DNA from: Pseudomonadota bacterium
GTDB taxonomy: Bacteria; Pseudomonadota; Gammaproteobacteria; UBA1113
DNA: 64,000 nucleotides
Direction of reading: 5' to 3'
Assembly (NCBI GenBank): GCA_021778015.1
Contig: JAJYCX010000001.1
Coordinates: 1 to 64,000 of the forward strand
The notes under the pieces were generated by a model. It made no database searches. It had not been told where the DNA came from and was given only the letters and a program-made list of their open reading frames with translations. The position numbers were made by a program, and so were the translations under genes. Shown here piece after piece: positions 34,192-43,183 of this stretch; position 1 is the stretch's first letter; each line of letters begins with the position of its first letter.

Positions 34192-35811
34192 TTAGAAATT
34201 ATCCCCATTCAATATTGTCGGCGTAATGAGCACCACCAATTCTTCGTTGTTAGAACTTGCCGCCAAGCCACCCAAGGCCGTTAAACCCGCCACTGAGTCT
34301 TTTTGATTAGCGTCATATAAATTTTTAAAGCCCGCTAACACCAAGGTCTCGCCATTACGCAACACGCTACGTTGATTGAAGTTCTTCTGCCCCATTTGAG
34401 GCACTTGAATGGCGGCGGTCGTAGTATCTGGTATTGTACTGCCTTGTGTATATTGCTGGCCTGTTTGAGTAACCGTACTTAAAGATAAGAGTTGCGACAA
34501 AGTACTGCTAATTTGCAGGTAAATCTTATCATCTTGGATCTTCGGCAGCAGGTAGAGTTGCAAGCCCGTATTGATAATGCCGGGGGTCAAAGCCTGTTGA
34601 GAAAAACCAGAGGCCGTATTATTTGCACCCGTAAGAGTAGTAGTCTGCGAAGCCAAATAAGTCTGCTGTGTTAAAATAGAAATTTGTGCCATTTGGTCAT
34701 TTAGCGTAGTCAGTGAGGGTTGATTAACTATGGCCACCTTGCCTTGTTGTTCCAAAGCCTTGATAAAAATATTCGTGGTACTCCATTTGCTGTTTTTTCC
34801 CCCTAGATAGTTTGCCGCTGCTGGCGTTCCCGCACTTAATATGCCGCCACTAGCCTGTGTAGCAAAATTAGCAGTAAAATTAACACTACCACTACTGTTG
34901 CTTATATTGTAGTTGACTTTCGTCCAATCTATTCCATACTGAAATTGCTTATTGAGCTGTACATCCAAGATCTGCACATCAAAATGCACTTGTTTGGATA
35001 AAATTTTATTCATTTGGTCTAAGTAACGACCTATATCACTCACATTGGAAGGATGATCGCGTACGGTGATGGTAGTGGTGGCTTGAGACACGCTCAATCT
35101 CCCTTTAGGGGATAATAAAGTCGTAATGGTCGCCTTCATATCGTCCCATACTGATAAATTATCATTGCCTAGATTGCTATATTCTCCCGTTGCCGTGATA
35201 TCAATACCAGATGATGTAGTTGTCGTTGTGCTACCAGAACTACCGCTGCTGCTACTACTCGCAATACTGCCCGCACTATTCGCAGCATTACCAACGCTGT
35301 ATTTAGATACGCCTGGAATAAAGGAAATATCGAAGGTTTTGGTCTGTAAGGCAGACCAGGTAATCGTATTTTTGTCTAAATCGTAATCATAATAATAACC
35401 AGACTTGGCCGCTAATTCTTCCATAGCCCCTTTAACCGTACCGTTATAACGCAAATTCACTGCACGGGAGGTATTTACACCCGGATCCATAGACACTTTT
35501 ACAGGCGTATTGCCTAATAATTGCGTCACATAAAAGCTAAACGGTAAACCGGAAGCATTGATTGTTACCGGAGCGGTATACCAATCCGGTTCGCGGGTCA
35601 AACTGACGGGACGCGTGTCTACATAGGGGTCCTGTTTATTACGGGTCACCGGGGGGGGCGGTACTTTAAGATTGGCATTTGCATCTTTAATGGTGTCACT
35701 ATCTTTGGCGTGTTCCACATTAGTTGCATGCCATAGTGCTATTGAATCACAACCGGCGAGGAATACAGACAATATCAATAGGCTGAGCGTAATTTTAAAT
35801 AAACGGTTCAT
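34192..35811 (-). CDS. pilN: Type IVb pilus secretin lipoprotein PilN
   Basis: PilN forms the outer-membrane pore for the pilus. The 539 residues start with a lipoprotein signal ending LAGC (about Cys21). A small N domain follows (VSMDPGVNTSRAVNLRYNG), then a Ser/Thr/Gly-rich spacer, then a secretin core with VSQATTTITVRDHP, DVQILDVQLNKQFQYGIDW and VPQMGQKNFNQRSVLRNGETLVLAGF, and the usual VVLITPTIL near the end. The gene overlaps the pilL stop by one base. Confidence 0.88.
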   Translation of the reverse strand: MNRLFKITLSLLILSVFLAGCDSIALWHATNVEHAKDSDTIKDANANLKVPPPPVTRNKQDPYVDTRPVSLTREPDWYTAPVTINASGLPFSFYVTQLLGNTPVKVSMDPGVNTSRAVNLRYNGTVKGAMEELAAKSGYYYDYDLDKNTITWSALQTKTFDISFIPGVSKYSVGNAANSAGSIASSSSSGSSGSTTTTTSSGIDITATGEYSNLGNDNLSVWDDMKATITTLLSPKGRLSVSQATTTITVRDHPSNVSDIGRYLDQMNKILSKQVHFDVQILDVQLNKQFQYGIDWTKVNYNISNSSGSVNFTANFATQASGGILSAGTPAAANYLGGKNSKWSTTNIFIKALEQQGKVAIVNQPSLTTLNDQMAQISILTQQTYLASQTTTLTGANNTASGFSQQALTPGIINTGLQLYLLPKIQDDKIYLQISSTLSQLLSLSTVTQTGQQYTQGSTIPDTTTAAIQVPQMGQKNFNQRSVLRNGETLVLAGFKNLYDANQKDSVAGLTALGGLAASSNNEELVVLITPTILNGDNF

Positions 35812-36515
35812 TAAATGACTCTCCTTGCTTGTACGGAGACGATGTGATTTTTATCGTAGAAGGTGGCTTGCACGGGATATTGCGCCAACAATTGTGATAT
35901 TGCACCTTGTACGTCGGGAGCGGTGATGGTCATGGTACCGTTCCAGTTATAATCTATAGGTAAATTCCACACTACGGTACCCCAATGACTTTGCGCCACG
36001 ATGCGTTCTACATTCGCTTTCAGTGAACCAGGCATCGCCACTACGGTGAACATGGGTTTAGGCGGTGGAGGTGGAGGTACGGGTTTAACTAAGACTGTAG
36101 GTTCAACCACTGGCGTTACTACAGGTGTAGTGGTTGGTCTAGTTAAGGGTGGTTTGCCGCTGCTCGTTGTAGTATCGACGTGTGCTAAAGGTTGTTGTTT
36201 TGCGGCTTGATCATTTCTAATCGGCACTACTACAGGTGTAGGCGCTGGGGCTGTTTTTACTGTGGGTGCAGGCGCTGCCATGGGCGGTGCTATTGCACTG
36301 CTACACGTTAACGGCGGAATAGGTCCTTTACCATCGTAATATAATCTACAATTACGCTGCCCTGCAGTATTATTTGCAGCGACCACATTGGCTGGATAAT
36401 TAGCATCCGCTTGGTAGGTTGCTGGTGGTGTTGCGTCGGTGCCCATATAAATACCGGCCGATAACGGCAATGCATACGCTGTTATCAACAGTCCTAGCCA
36501 TAGTTTATTGCCCAC
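35811..36515 (-). CDS. pilL: PilL / TcpQ-domain pilus protein
   Basis: I start at the GTG at 36515 because AAAGGGGA lies just upstream and the product then begins with a clean signal peptide (NKLWLGLLITAYALPLSAG). The longer frame to 36629 lacks one. The 234 residues have a Pro/Thr-rich middle with PPPPPPKPMF and a C-terminal TcpQ-type domain of about 75 residues (MPGSLKANVERIVAQSHWG, then VQGAISQLLAQYPV). TcpQ domains stabilise type IVb secretins. It is the first gene of a leftward block. Confidence 0.7.
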   Translation of the reverse strand: MGNKLWLGLLITAYALPLSAGIYMGTDATPPATYQADANYPANVVAANNTAGQRNCRLYYDGKGPIPPLTCSSAIAPPMAAPAPTVKTAPAPTPVVVPIRNDQAAKQQPLAHVDTTTSSGKPPLTRPTTTPVVTPVVEPTVLVKPVPPPPPPKPMFTVVAMPGSLKANVERIVAQSHWGTVVWNLPIDYNWNGTMTITAPDVQGAISQLLAQYPVQATFYDKNHIVSVQARRVI

Positions 36516-36725
36516 TTCAGATCCCCTTTTGCGTCTTATCATACCCAGTACCACCGCTACATGCAGTGTCCCTTTACTAGAAATACCACATTCTATCGTA
36601 TGGTGCAAGATTTTCCATTGTTTTAACAAGAAAAAAAGTTTATCTAGATTAAGGGATAAAGTATGGCCAAAAATACTTGTCTATTCGTACGATTTTGTGT
36701 CACTATTGACCCGTATACTTTTTTT

Positions 36726-37430
36726 ATGAGCTATAAAATGACCAACGTTGATACACAAGAAATCGCTAAATTTTCCAAACTAGCTAACGACTGGTGGGAT
36801 GAAAACGGCCCATTGCGCACCTTGCACGATATGAATGCACTGCGCTTGGACTATATTCTCAACCATACCCCTTTAACGGGTTTAAATGTTTTAGACGTAG
36901 GCTGCGGTGGTGGTTTATTAAGTGAAGGCATGAGCTCACATGGCGCCCATATTTTAGGCATAGATTTAGACGAAAAAAGTATAGCGGTCGCAAAAGAACA
37001 TGCGGCTCAATCTGGCTTACACATCAATTACCAATGCATCGCCATAGAAACGTTGGCGCTAGAAAAAACACAGCAATTTGATGTCATCACTTGTTTGGAA
37101 ATGTTAGAACATGTACCCGATCCCGCACAGATCATTCAAAATTGTGCGCGATTGTTAAAACCCAATGGCTTTTTATATCTATCCACGATCAATCGCAATG
37201 CTAAAGCCTATGGCTTAGCCATTGTGGCAGCTGAATATGTCCTAGGTTTATTACCGCGCGGAACGCACGATTTTGCGCGTTTTATCAAGCCTTCGGAATT
37301 AACCGCCTATTGCCGCGCAGCCGATTTAAGCTTGTATCATCTGCAAGGATTACAATATCAACCCTTCAAACGACAAACGCGTTTTTGCGACGATTTGAGC
37401 GTGAATTATATAGCGTTGTTTAAGGGGTAG
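36726..37430 (+). CDS. ubiG: Ubiquinone biosynthesis O-methyltransferase
   Basis: UbiG performs both O-methylations in ubiquinone synthesis with S-adenosylmethionine. The protein starts at the ATG at 36726 (234 residues) or twelve bases later; the frame further upstream adds a stretch unlike the family. ANDWWDENGPLRTLHDMNALRLDYI is the diagnostic N-terminal block, LDVGCGGGLLSE is the SAM-binding motif, and CLEMLEHVPDP and TINRNAKAY follow as expected. A strong hairpin after the stop is shared with the convergent U-box gene. Confidence 0.95.
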   Translation: MSYKMTNVDTQEIAKFSKLANDWWDENGPLRTLHDMNALRLDYILNHTPLTGLNVLDVGCGGGLLSEGMSSHGAHILGIDLDEKSIAVAKEHAAQSGLHINYQCIAIETLALEKTQQFDVITCLEMLEHVPDPAQIIQNCARLLKPNGFLYLSTINRNAKAYGLAIVAAEYVLGLLPRGTHDFARFIKPSELTAYCRAADLSLYHLQGLQYQPFKRQTRFCDDLSVNYIALFKG

Positions 37431-37435
37431 ATACG

Positions 37436-37463
37436 ATAACCACAGCTTCCTTGCGGTGGTTAT
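37436..37463. terminator. Bidirectional terminator between ubiG and the U-box gene
   Basis: ATAACCAC (37436-37443) pairs with GTGGTTAT (37456-37463), with an extra GC pair toward the loop. It is the only structure in the 41-base gap between two convergent genes, so it probably ends both transcripts, although T runs are short. Confidence 0.6.
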
Positions 37464-37471
37464 TATGATTA

Positions 37472-39925
37472 TCAGAGTTCAGGGCGTCGGCTAGACGAAC
37501 TCGAACTGCTAGACGAACTTGAACTGCTAGATGAGCTTGAACTGCTAAATAGACTAAAACTACCTAACCAATTTGAAATTCTCTCACTAACAGGAGCAGG
37601 TGCAACCGCGAGTTCCGCAACCACTTTAGCAAGCTCCTGGCAATTAAGTCCCGTCTGCGCTGAAGTTTCAATATAGCCATCGTATTTAAATTTGCTTGCC
37701 ATATCTTGCCCTTGCTCTGATGTCATCATTCTCTTCCTTCCTTCATCGCATTGTGTGGCTACTAAAATAATCTTAACATCCGGTTTAGCCCATTTTTGAA
37801 GATATTTCGGCTGATTCCTGATTGAAGGGAAAGAACTGCTATCTGCAACATTAAAACAGAAAAGAAAGACTTTTATGCCTGAGTCTAGCTCAGGAGTCAA
37901 ACCCATACTTACCTGACTTCGTTCTGTATCATAAATCATTAGCCTTACTCTTTTCCCTTGAGCCAAATCCACTATTTTCACTCTAGGGTTAGCGCTATGT
38001 CTTTCATCATGTTGTGAAAATGTACCTTCCGACATGCGAAGCAGTAATTTGCTTTTACCAACGCCCCACTCACCAGCCATCTTGCATTGTACAATAATTT
38101 CATTTTCTGGCTCAAAGATCGAGACAGACTGGGATTGCAAGGGTGGAACAGCACTCGAGCGGCTAGACCGGAATTGCATGGGCGGAACAGCACTCGAACT
38201 GCTAGATGAAGATGAAATAGGACTGCTGCTAAATCTCGCTAGAGAATCCTCAAAGTTGCGCGCACGCTGCTTGTCTATTACGTTTGTTATCTGTTTAAAG
38301 CGAGAAGCCACAAATAACTGGGCAGATGTAACATTCGATAATGTAATTGCTACATTGGTAACCTTACGTAACTTACCTTTATCTTCGTGCTCATAAGATC
38401 TATAGTTTCCTCTCTCAAGATGGTAGTCTAAGCCAGAATTATCCAATGTTGACCTGATCACGCGAATATCCTCATCCAAACTCTCACCACCACCCAAACC
38501 TCTTTTTGTACCATGATACGGTGGACACGCTTCTGAGACAAAGTCTTGGTCGCCAACTCTAGAAAACTCAAATTCATACAATTGATATGGTCTATGGGAG
38601 CTTAAGCTAATTTGAGTAAGCTCGCTTAGGCTATTCAAATATCTATCTAGGCTTTGTTCTATTGGCTTTTGATTTAATGCATTAACAGGGCCCTCTATAT
38701 CACAATATCTTGCCGTGGTTTTAAGCTGAGAATTAGGCGCTAAAAGATCTATTTGAACATTGATTCTTGCCAACAATTCATCCGCCAGTACTTTTTGCTT
38801 AGTAGAAACACTTGCTATTTTTTGGTACGCCCTAAGTTCCGCGGATAGATCAACTAATTCCTGTAGTCTTTCTCTTTCGGCAACCGATAGCGTTCCGACA
38901 GAAGAACCAGAGTTTGACGATGCACTATAAACACTTTGATAAACATCATGGTAAACGCTATTGCTGGGCAGAACTGATCGCGATATAGGTGTAGGTGCTG
39001 CCGCGGGAGGATTAGGCGGTACAAATGAGTTTGACGATGCGCTATATGAAGATGATTGGTGATAGTAACCGCTGTTGCTGGGCAGCAGTGATCGCGATAT
39101 AGATGTAGGTGCTGCCGCGGGAGGATTAGGCAGAACAAATGGCGTATCAACCACTGGGCTGAGAAGCTTCCCATCCCTCAAGTTTTCTAAATCCGCTTTT
39201 ATTCGAGTTTGTAATTCAGTATTAGGCGTTAAATTTTTATTTATCAACGAAGCTACAGTCAAAGGAGAAGTTTTATGAGTTTCTAACCACTTTGCTATTG
39301 CAGTACGTTCATAGGTATGTCCATCCGCCGCTTTTACTGGATCCCGCATAATATCTTGGCTAATAGAGCATATATAACCTCTATCCGAAAAGTCTTTATT
39401 AGCATTGTAAATTGCATCCTCACCTATTTCTTCTACAAGAGCCTCTATTTCTTCACTAACACTTTCAAAAACTCGCGTTACCGGTGTTTGATTAGAACCT
39501 GCAGGTTCTTCTTTTTGTGATACTGCGGCCTCTACTACTGCCGGCGCTTCGGCCTTTCCTACTGGTCCTTCGGCTTTTACTGCAGCTTCTAAACGTTCTA
39601 AACGCAGCTTTTCCTTAAAGTCTTTTAAGGCTTTTTGTCCAGCTTCTTTTAAGGCAAGATTTGGGATTAAAATGTAAGGCTGTGGTAATACAGTATTCGT
39701 TGTAGGATTGGTCCCACTAATTTTCAGCCACGCTTCTATGGCTTTACGCTCATAGGTTTGCCCTTCGATAACAATTACCGGATCATTCATAAAAACATAA
39801 CTAACGGGGCAAACTAAAGCTGGATTCTCATCCTGAAAACGGTCCAGTTCATCCGAAGATAGTTCTGTAATTTTCGCTATTTCCTCGCTTATTTCAGCAG
39901 CTATCTCATCAAAACTCACAGCCAT
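37472..39925 (-). CDS. Two U-boxes plus Ras/Rab-like GTPase domain
   Basis: The 817-residue protein carries two U-box domains, residues about 38-105 (CPVSYVFMNDPV, GQTYERKAIEAWL) and about 186-250 (CSISQDIMRDPV, GHTYERTAIAKWL). U-boxes recruit ubiquitin-loaded E2 enzymes. A duplicated Ser/Pro linker, a helical region and a beta-rich segment follow. Residues about 610-775 look like a small GTPase: P-loop GEWGVGKS (618-625), TQCD (724-727) as G4, ETSA (753-756) as G5. The G3 motif is DTER (666-669), not DTAG, so hydrolysis may be impaired. The protein ends in about 19 serines. Bacteria have no ubiquitin, so a host-directed role is likely. I know no such fusion. Confidence 0.8.
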   Translation of the reverse strand: MAVSFDEIAAEISEEIAKITELSSDELDRFQDENPALVCPVSYVFMNDPVIVIEGQTYERKAIEAWLKISGTNPTTNTVLPQPYILIPNLALKEAGQKALKDFKEKLRLERLEAAVKAEGPVGKAEAPAVVEAAVSQKEEPAGSNQTPVTRVFESVSEEIEALVEEIGEDAIYNANKDFSDRGYICSISQDIMRDPVKAADGHTYERTAIAKWLETHKTSPLTVASLINKNLTPNTELQTRIKADLENLRDGKLLSPVVDTPFVLPNPPAAAPTSISRSLLPSNSGYYHQSSSYSASSNSFVPPNPPAAAPTPISRSVLPSNSVYHDVYQSVYSASSNSGSSVGTLSVAERERLQELVDLSAELRAYQKIASVSTKQKVLADELLARINVQIDLLAPNSQLKTTARYCDIEGPVNALNQKPIEQSLDRYLNSLSELTQISLSSHRPYQLYEFEFSRVGDQDFVSEACPPYHGTKRGLGGGESLDEDIRVIRSTLDNSGLDYHLERGNYRSYEHEDKGKLRKVTNVAITLSNVTSAQLFVASRFKQITNVIDKQRARNFEDSLARFSSSPISSSSSSSSAVPPMQFRSSRSSAVPPLQSQSVSIFEPENEIIVQCKMAGEWGVGKSKLLLRMSEGTFSQHDERHSANPRVKIVDLAQGKRVRLMIYDTERSQVSMGLTPELDSGIKVFLFCFNVADSSSFPSIRNQPKYLQKWAKPDVKIILVATQCDEGRKRMMTSEQGQDMASKFKYDGYIETSAQTGLNCQELAKVVAELAVAPAPVSERISNWLGSFSLFSSSSSSSSSSSSSSSSSSSRRPEL
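37487..37543 (-). repeat. 18-base tandem repeat encoding the Ser tract
   Basis: Three units of the type GCTAGACGAACTCGAACT (plus strand) with small changes encode the C-terminal run of serines. A related stretch occurs near 38190-38215 within the same gene, where it encodes another Ser run. Confidence 0.75.
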
Positions 39926-40050
39926 AATTTACCTCACATTTATCTTATTAATATTTAAAAACTATATTTAGCCTATGTTATTTCAATTCTAGCCGTGACC
40001 AATAGGCCCGAGTTTCAACTTGGAATTGGCCAATATTATAACAGAAAAGA
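39926..40050 (-). promoter_or_regulatory. Leader and promoter of the U-box/GTPase gene
   Basis: In gene direction TATAAT (40035-40040) is a perfect -10, without a convincing -35. Further on come GGCTAAATATAGTTTTTAAA, TATTAATAA and GAGGTAAATT just before the ATG. The same order (AGTTTTTAAG, then TATAAACAA, then GAGGTAAATG) is found before the gene at 40273-40989. A GCTAAATAAAGT box and GGTAAAATT are found before the kinase-like gene at 57896-59395. Confidence 0.5.
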
Positions 40051-40225
40051 TTAAGGCTGCATATGATATTTGATGCAAAAGAGCTAAATTTTATAGACAA
40101 TAATCTTTTTTAAAAGAAATAAAGATTCCCATATGGATAACTCTATATAAAATAAGGGGGAATTTGTATATGTTTGCAAATAAGTGGCTCACGAGCCGCT
40201 TCTACAACGTTCCAATGCTCGTTTT

Positions 40226-40254
40226 GTAGAGGGGATTCATGAATCGCCCTCTAC
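40226..40254. terminator. Hairpin downstream of the ankyrin-like gene
   Basis: GTAGAGGG at 40226-40233 pairs with CCCTCTAC at 40247-40254, and the loop contains ATTCATGAAT, itself self-complementary. It sits 18 bases past the stop of the leftward gene at 40273. There is no T run. The remaining bases between 40051 and 40225 show no feature. Confidence 0.5.
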
Positions 40255-40272
40255 ACAATCTGTAAAAGACAG

Positions 40273-40989
40273 TTACTTTCTTTGTAGATTGGCTCTTTGT
40301 TCATTTCGTGGTTGCGCTAGCTCTGCAATTTTCGCGCCCACTGCCTCAACTTTCGTCCTCAATTCTCTGCTAAGAATTTTTTCTTTTAATTTCGTGTCCA
40401 CAAGCTTTCTAGCGTCATCTAATGATTGAGTGCGATTCAATGAATCCACAAATTTTTGTCGCTCACCCATCACATCGCTTATTTCACCAAAAAATGTATA
40501 AGCAGACATGGGCTTGGATTCATCATTTAAAGTAGAATTAAATACTTCTATTAATTGACCTCTTTGTGTGCCGATATACGTTTGGTGCGCTAAATCTGCT
40601 GCCTTAATTGCTGCATCCGCTATGGCATTGTTATAGCGTACAATAGCATTGTTATAGCGTTCAGTTGGTATAGCATGATATATTTCAACTAAAACCTTAG
40701 CAATCTCAAGCTTACCTCCCGATATAGCTATATTAACCAATCGGTCAGTAAATCCACCTCTTTCAAAGAAATGACCATGGCCGTCCACGGGAAGGCTGGT
40801 ATTTACTCCTCTCTCATCAGGGAAAAAGGAACATTTACCCTCGCGCAAAATCTGCTCAAAGGACCCGGATGATGAAAGAAATATCTCGAAAGCATTTCCC
40901 GTTGATATCACAAGCTTGCCATTTCTTTCATCCATTCCCCCAATGGGGGGGAAATCGTTAATCGTAAACTGTCTATAATCTGCAGCCAT
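40273..40989 (-). CDS. Ankyrin-like candidate effector
   Basis: I start at the second ATG (40989), because GAGGTAAATGATGGCT aligns with the start of the U-box gene. The protein then has 238 residues. One ankyrin-like unit is visible (FTDRLVNIAISGGKLEIAKVLVEI, about 81-104). An imperfect duplication RYNNAI-RYNNAI follows, and the rest is helical, ending Arg/Gln-rich. No signal peptide or membrane segment is present. Size, ankyrin unit and leader shared with the neighbouring U-box gene suggest a host-directed protein; the function is unknown. Confidence 0.6.
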   Translation of the reverse strand: MAADYRQFTINDFPPIGGMDERNGKLVISTGNAFEIFLSSSGSFEQILREGKCSFFPDERGVNTSLPVDGHGHFFERGGFTDRLVNIAISGGKLEIAKVLVEIYHAIPTERYNNAIVRYNNAIADAAIKAADLAHQTYIGTQRGQLIEVFNSTLNDESKPMSAYTFFGEISDVMGERQKFVDSLNRTQSLDDARKLVDTKLKEKILSRELRTKVEAVGAKIAELAQPRNEQRANLQRK

Positions 40990-41110
40990 CATTTACCTCT
41001 CTATACTATGTTGTTTATACTTAAAAACTTTAAGTTCACTTTCTTCCAATTCGGCCCATGGCCGTGCTAAGTAAATTAACATGGAAAGCTTAACGAATTA
41101 TTAAGGACCC
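40990..41110 (-). promoter_or_regulatory. Leader of the ankyrin-like gene
   Basis: In gene direction: GGCCATGGGCCGAATTGG (with a GGCCATGGGCC near-palindrome), then CTTAAAGTTTTTAAGTATAA, then AACATAGTATAGAGAGGTAA. It aligns with the U-box gene leader through AGTTTTTAA and GAGGTAAAT. No good -35/-10 pair stands out. Confidence 0.45.
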
Positions 41111-41212
41111 TATAAAATTGAGCGCCAGCGAACTTAATCTTAAAAAAATATTGCAAAAACACATAAGTCCTTAAAATGTATGCAAAAACACCCCCATAGC
41201 GCCTCCAATGGT

Positions 41213-41219
41213 CTATACT
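41213..41219 (+). promoter_or_regulatory. Possible sigma-S-type -10 before prkA
   Basis: CTATACT, 30 bases before the prkA start, matches the core of the sigma-S -10 element of E. coli, where the orthologous yeaGH genes depend on that factor. AAAGGGGG lies just before the ATG. The -35 position shows no match, as is common for sigma-S promoters. Confidence 0.4.
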
Positions 41220-41248
41220 GATTAAAGAAAAGACAAAAGGGGGCATGT

Positions 41249-43174
41249 ATGTCAGACCTACTTAGCAATTACCAACAACGCTTTGATGCGCGTCATCAAG
41301 AAGAAATGAGCTTGATGGAATATTTGGAATTATGTAAAAAAGATCCTACGGTCTATGCCAATGCCGCTGAGCGGCTGTACAAGGCCATAGGCGAACCCAA
41401 AGCCGTTGATACACGACGCGATCCGGTGTTAAGCCGTATTTTTTCAAATCGCATCATTCAAGTGTACGATACCTTTAGTGATTTTTATGGCATGGAAGAA
41501 ACGATCATGCAAATCGTTGCTTACGTAAAACATGCTGCACAAGGCTTAGAAGAAAGAAAACAAATTCTGTATTTACTAGGCCCTGTAGGCGGCGGTAAAT
41601 CGTCGCTGGCAGAACGTTTAAAATTATTAATGGAAAAAGAACCCATTTATGCCATTAAAGATTCGCCCGTACAAGAAAGTCCTTTGGGTTTATTTTCTAA
41701 GCATGAAGATGGGGAATTATTAGAAGAAAAATATGGTATTCCAAAACGTTACTTAAATACCATCATGTCGCCTTGGGCTGTGAAGCGTTTAAACGAATTC
41801 AACGGTGACATTACAAAATTCCGCGTCGTTAAGATCTACCCTTCTATTTTAAATCAAGTCGCCATCAGCAAAACAGAACCTGGCGATGAAAACAATCAAG
41901 ACATTTCGTCCTTAGTCGGTAAGGTGGATATACGTAAATTAGAACATTTTTCACAAAACGATGCCGATGCGTATAGTTTCTCGGGTAGCTTGTGCCGAGC
42001 TAACCGCGGGTTGATGGAATTTGTAGAAATGTTTAAGGCACCCATTAAAGTATTGCATCCTTTGTTAACTGCCACTCAAGAAGGCAATTACAATGCCACA
42101 GAAGGCATTTCATCCATTCCATTCGACGGCATAATCCTCGCTCACTCCAACGAAGCTGAATGGTATACCTTTAAAAATAATAAAAACAATGAGGCTTTCA
42201 TTGACCGCGTGACCATTATTAAAGTTCCCTATTGCTTGCGGGTTTCTGAGGAAATTAAAATATACCAAAAATTAATCGAACACAGCTCTTTGAAAAAAGC
42301 ACCTTGCGCACCAGATACATTCAGCATTATGGCCGAGTTTGCCGTATTGTCGCGTTTGAAAGAACCCGAGAATTCCAGCATTTACTCAAAAATGCGTATT
42401 TACAATGGTGAGAATTTAAAAGACATCGATCCTAAAGCCAAGTCCTATCAAGAATACAAAGACTATGCGGGCGTCACCGAAGGCATGAGTGGTTTATCCA
42501 CTCGTTTCTCCTTCAAAATATTGTCTAAGGTGTTTAACTTCGACGCTAATGAAGTGTCTGCTAACCCGGTACATTTGTTTTACGTCATAGAAAGACAAAT
42601 AGAGGAGGAGCAATTTCCAACTGAAACTAGAGATCGCTATTTAGGTTTTCTAAAAGAATATCTAGTACCACATTATATAGAATTTGTAGGCAAGGAAATA
42701 CAAACGGCTTATTTAGAGTCTTATTCTGAGTATGGTCAAAACATCTTTGACCGTTACGTAAGCTTCGCCGATTTTTGGATCCAAGACCAAGATTATCGAG
42801 ATCCAGATACAGGTGAGATTTATGACAGAAGCACGTTGAATAATGAGCTGGAACAAATTGAAAAACCATCTGGCATTTCAAATCCTAAAGACTTTCGTCA
42901 TGAAATCGTTAATTTTGTACTGCGCGCCAGAGCCAACAATAAGGGTAAAAACCCCGTTTGGCATAGTTATGAAAAATTGCGCAGCGTCATTGAAAAGAAA
43001 ATGTTTTCAAATACAGAAGATTTACTGCCCATTATTTCCTTTAATCCTAAATCTTCTGAGGAAGAAAAGAAAAAACATGATGAATTCATTCAACGCATGG
43101 TGAACAAGGGTTATACTACTAGACAGGTTAAGTTATTGTGTGAGTGGTATTTAAGAGTTAGAAAATCAAACTAA
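41249..43174 (+). CDS. prkA: PrkA serine protein kinase / AAA protein
   Basis: PrkA (YeaG in E. coli) has an AAA-type domain followed by a kinase-like region and acts in stationary-phase and starvation responses. The 641 residues match the family. GPVGGGKSSLAERL near 112-125 is the Walker A loop. FSGSLCRANRGLMEFVEMFKAP and EGNYNATEG are strongly conserved family blocks. It begins a three-gene set with yeaH and spoVR, spaced by nine bases and then overlapping by four. Confidence 0.93.
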   Translation: MSDLLSNYQQRFDARHQEEMSLMEYLELCKKDPTVYANAAERLYKAIGEPKAVDTRRDPVLSRIFSNRIIQVYDTFSDFYGMEETIMQIVAYVKHAAQGLEERKQILYLLGPVGGGKSSLAERLKLLMEKEPIYAIKDSPVQESPLGLFSKHEDGELLEEKYGIPKRYLNTIMSPWAVKRLNEFNGDITKFRVVKIYPSILNQVAISKTEPGDENNQDISSLVGKVDIRKLEHFSQNDADAYSFSGSLCRANRGLMEFVEMFKAPIKVLHPLLTATQEGNYNATEGISSIPFDGIILAHSNEAEWYTFKNNKNNEAFIDRVTIIKVPYCLRVSEEIKIYQKLIEHSSLKKAPCAPDTFSIMAEFAVLSRLKEPENSSIYSKMRIYNGENLKDIDPKAKSYQEYKDYAGVTEGMSGLSTRFSFKILSKVFNFDANEVSANPVHLFYVIERQIEEEQFPTETRDRYLGFLKEYLVPHYIEFVGKEIQTAYLESYSEYGQNIFDRYVSFADFWIQDQDYRDPDTGEIYDRSTLNNELEQIEKPSGISNPKDFRHEIVNFVLRARANNKGKNPVWHSYEKLRSVIEKKMFSNTEDLLPIISFNPKSSEEEKKKHDEFIQRMVNKGYTTRQVKLLCEWYLRVRKSN

Positions 43175-43183
43175 GAGACAACC

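Noticed and set aside
31637-36515. Integrated conjugative plasmid of R64 type
   Set aside because: Only four pilus genes are present; there is no relaxase, transfer gene, integrase or replication gene in the window.
40990-41110. PmrA-type box in front of the ankyrin-like gene
   Set aside because: Two TTAA motifs occur in CTTAAAGTTTTTAAG, but their spacing is nine bases rather than the eleven expected for a PmrA site.
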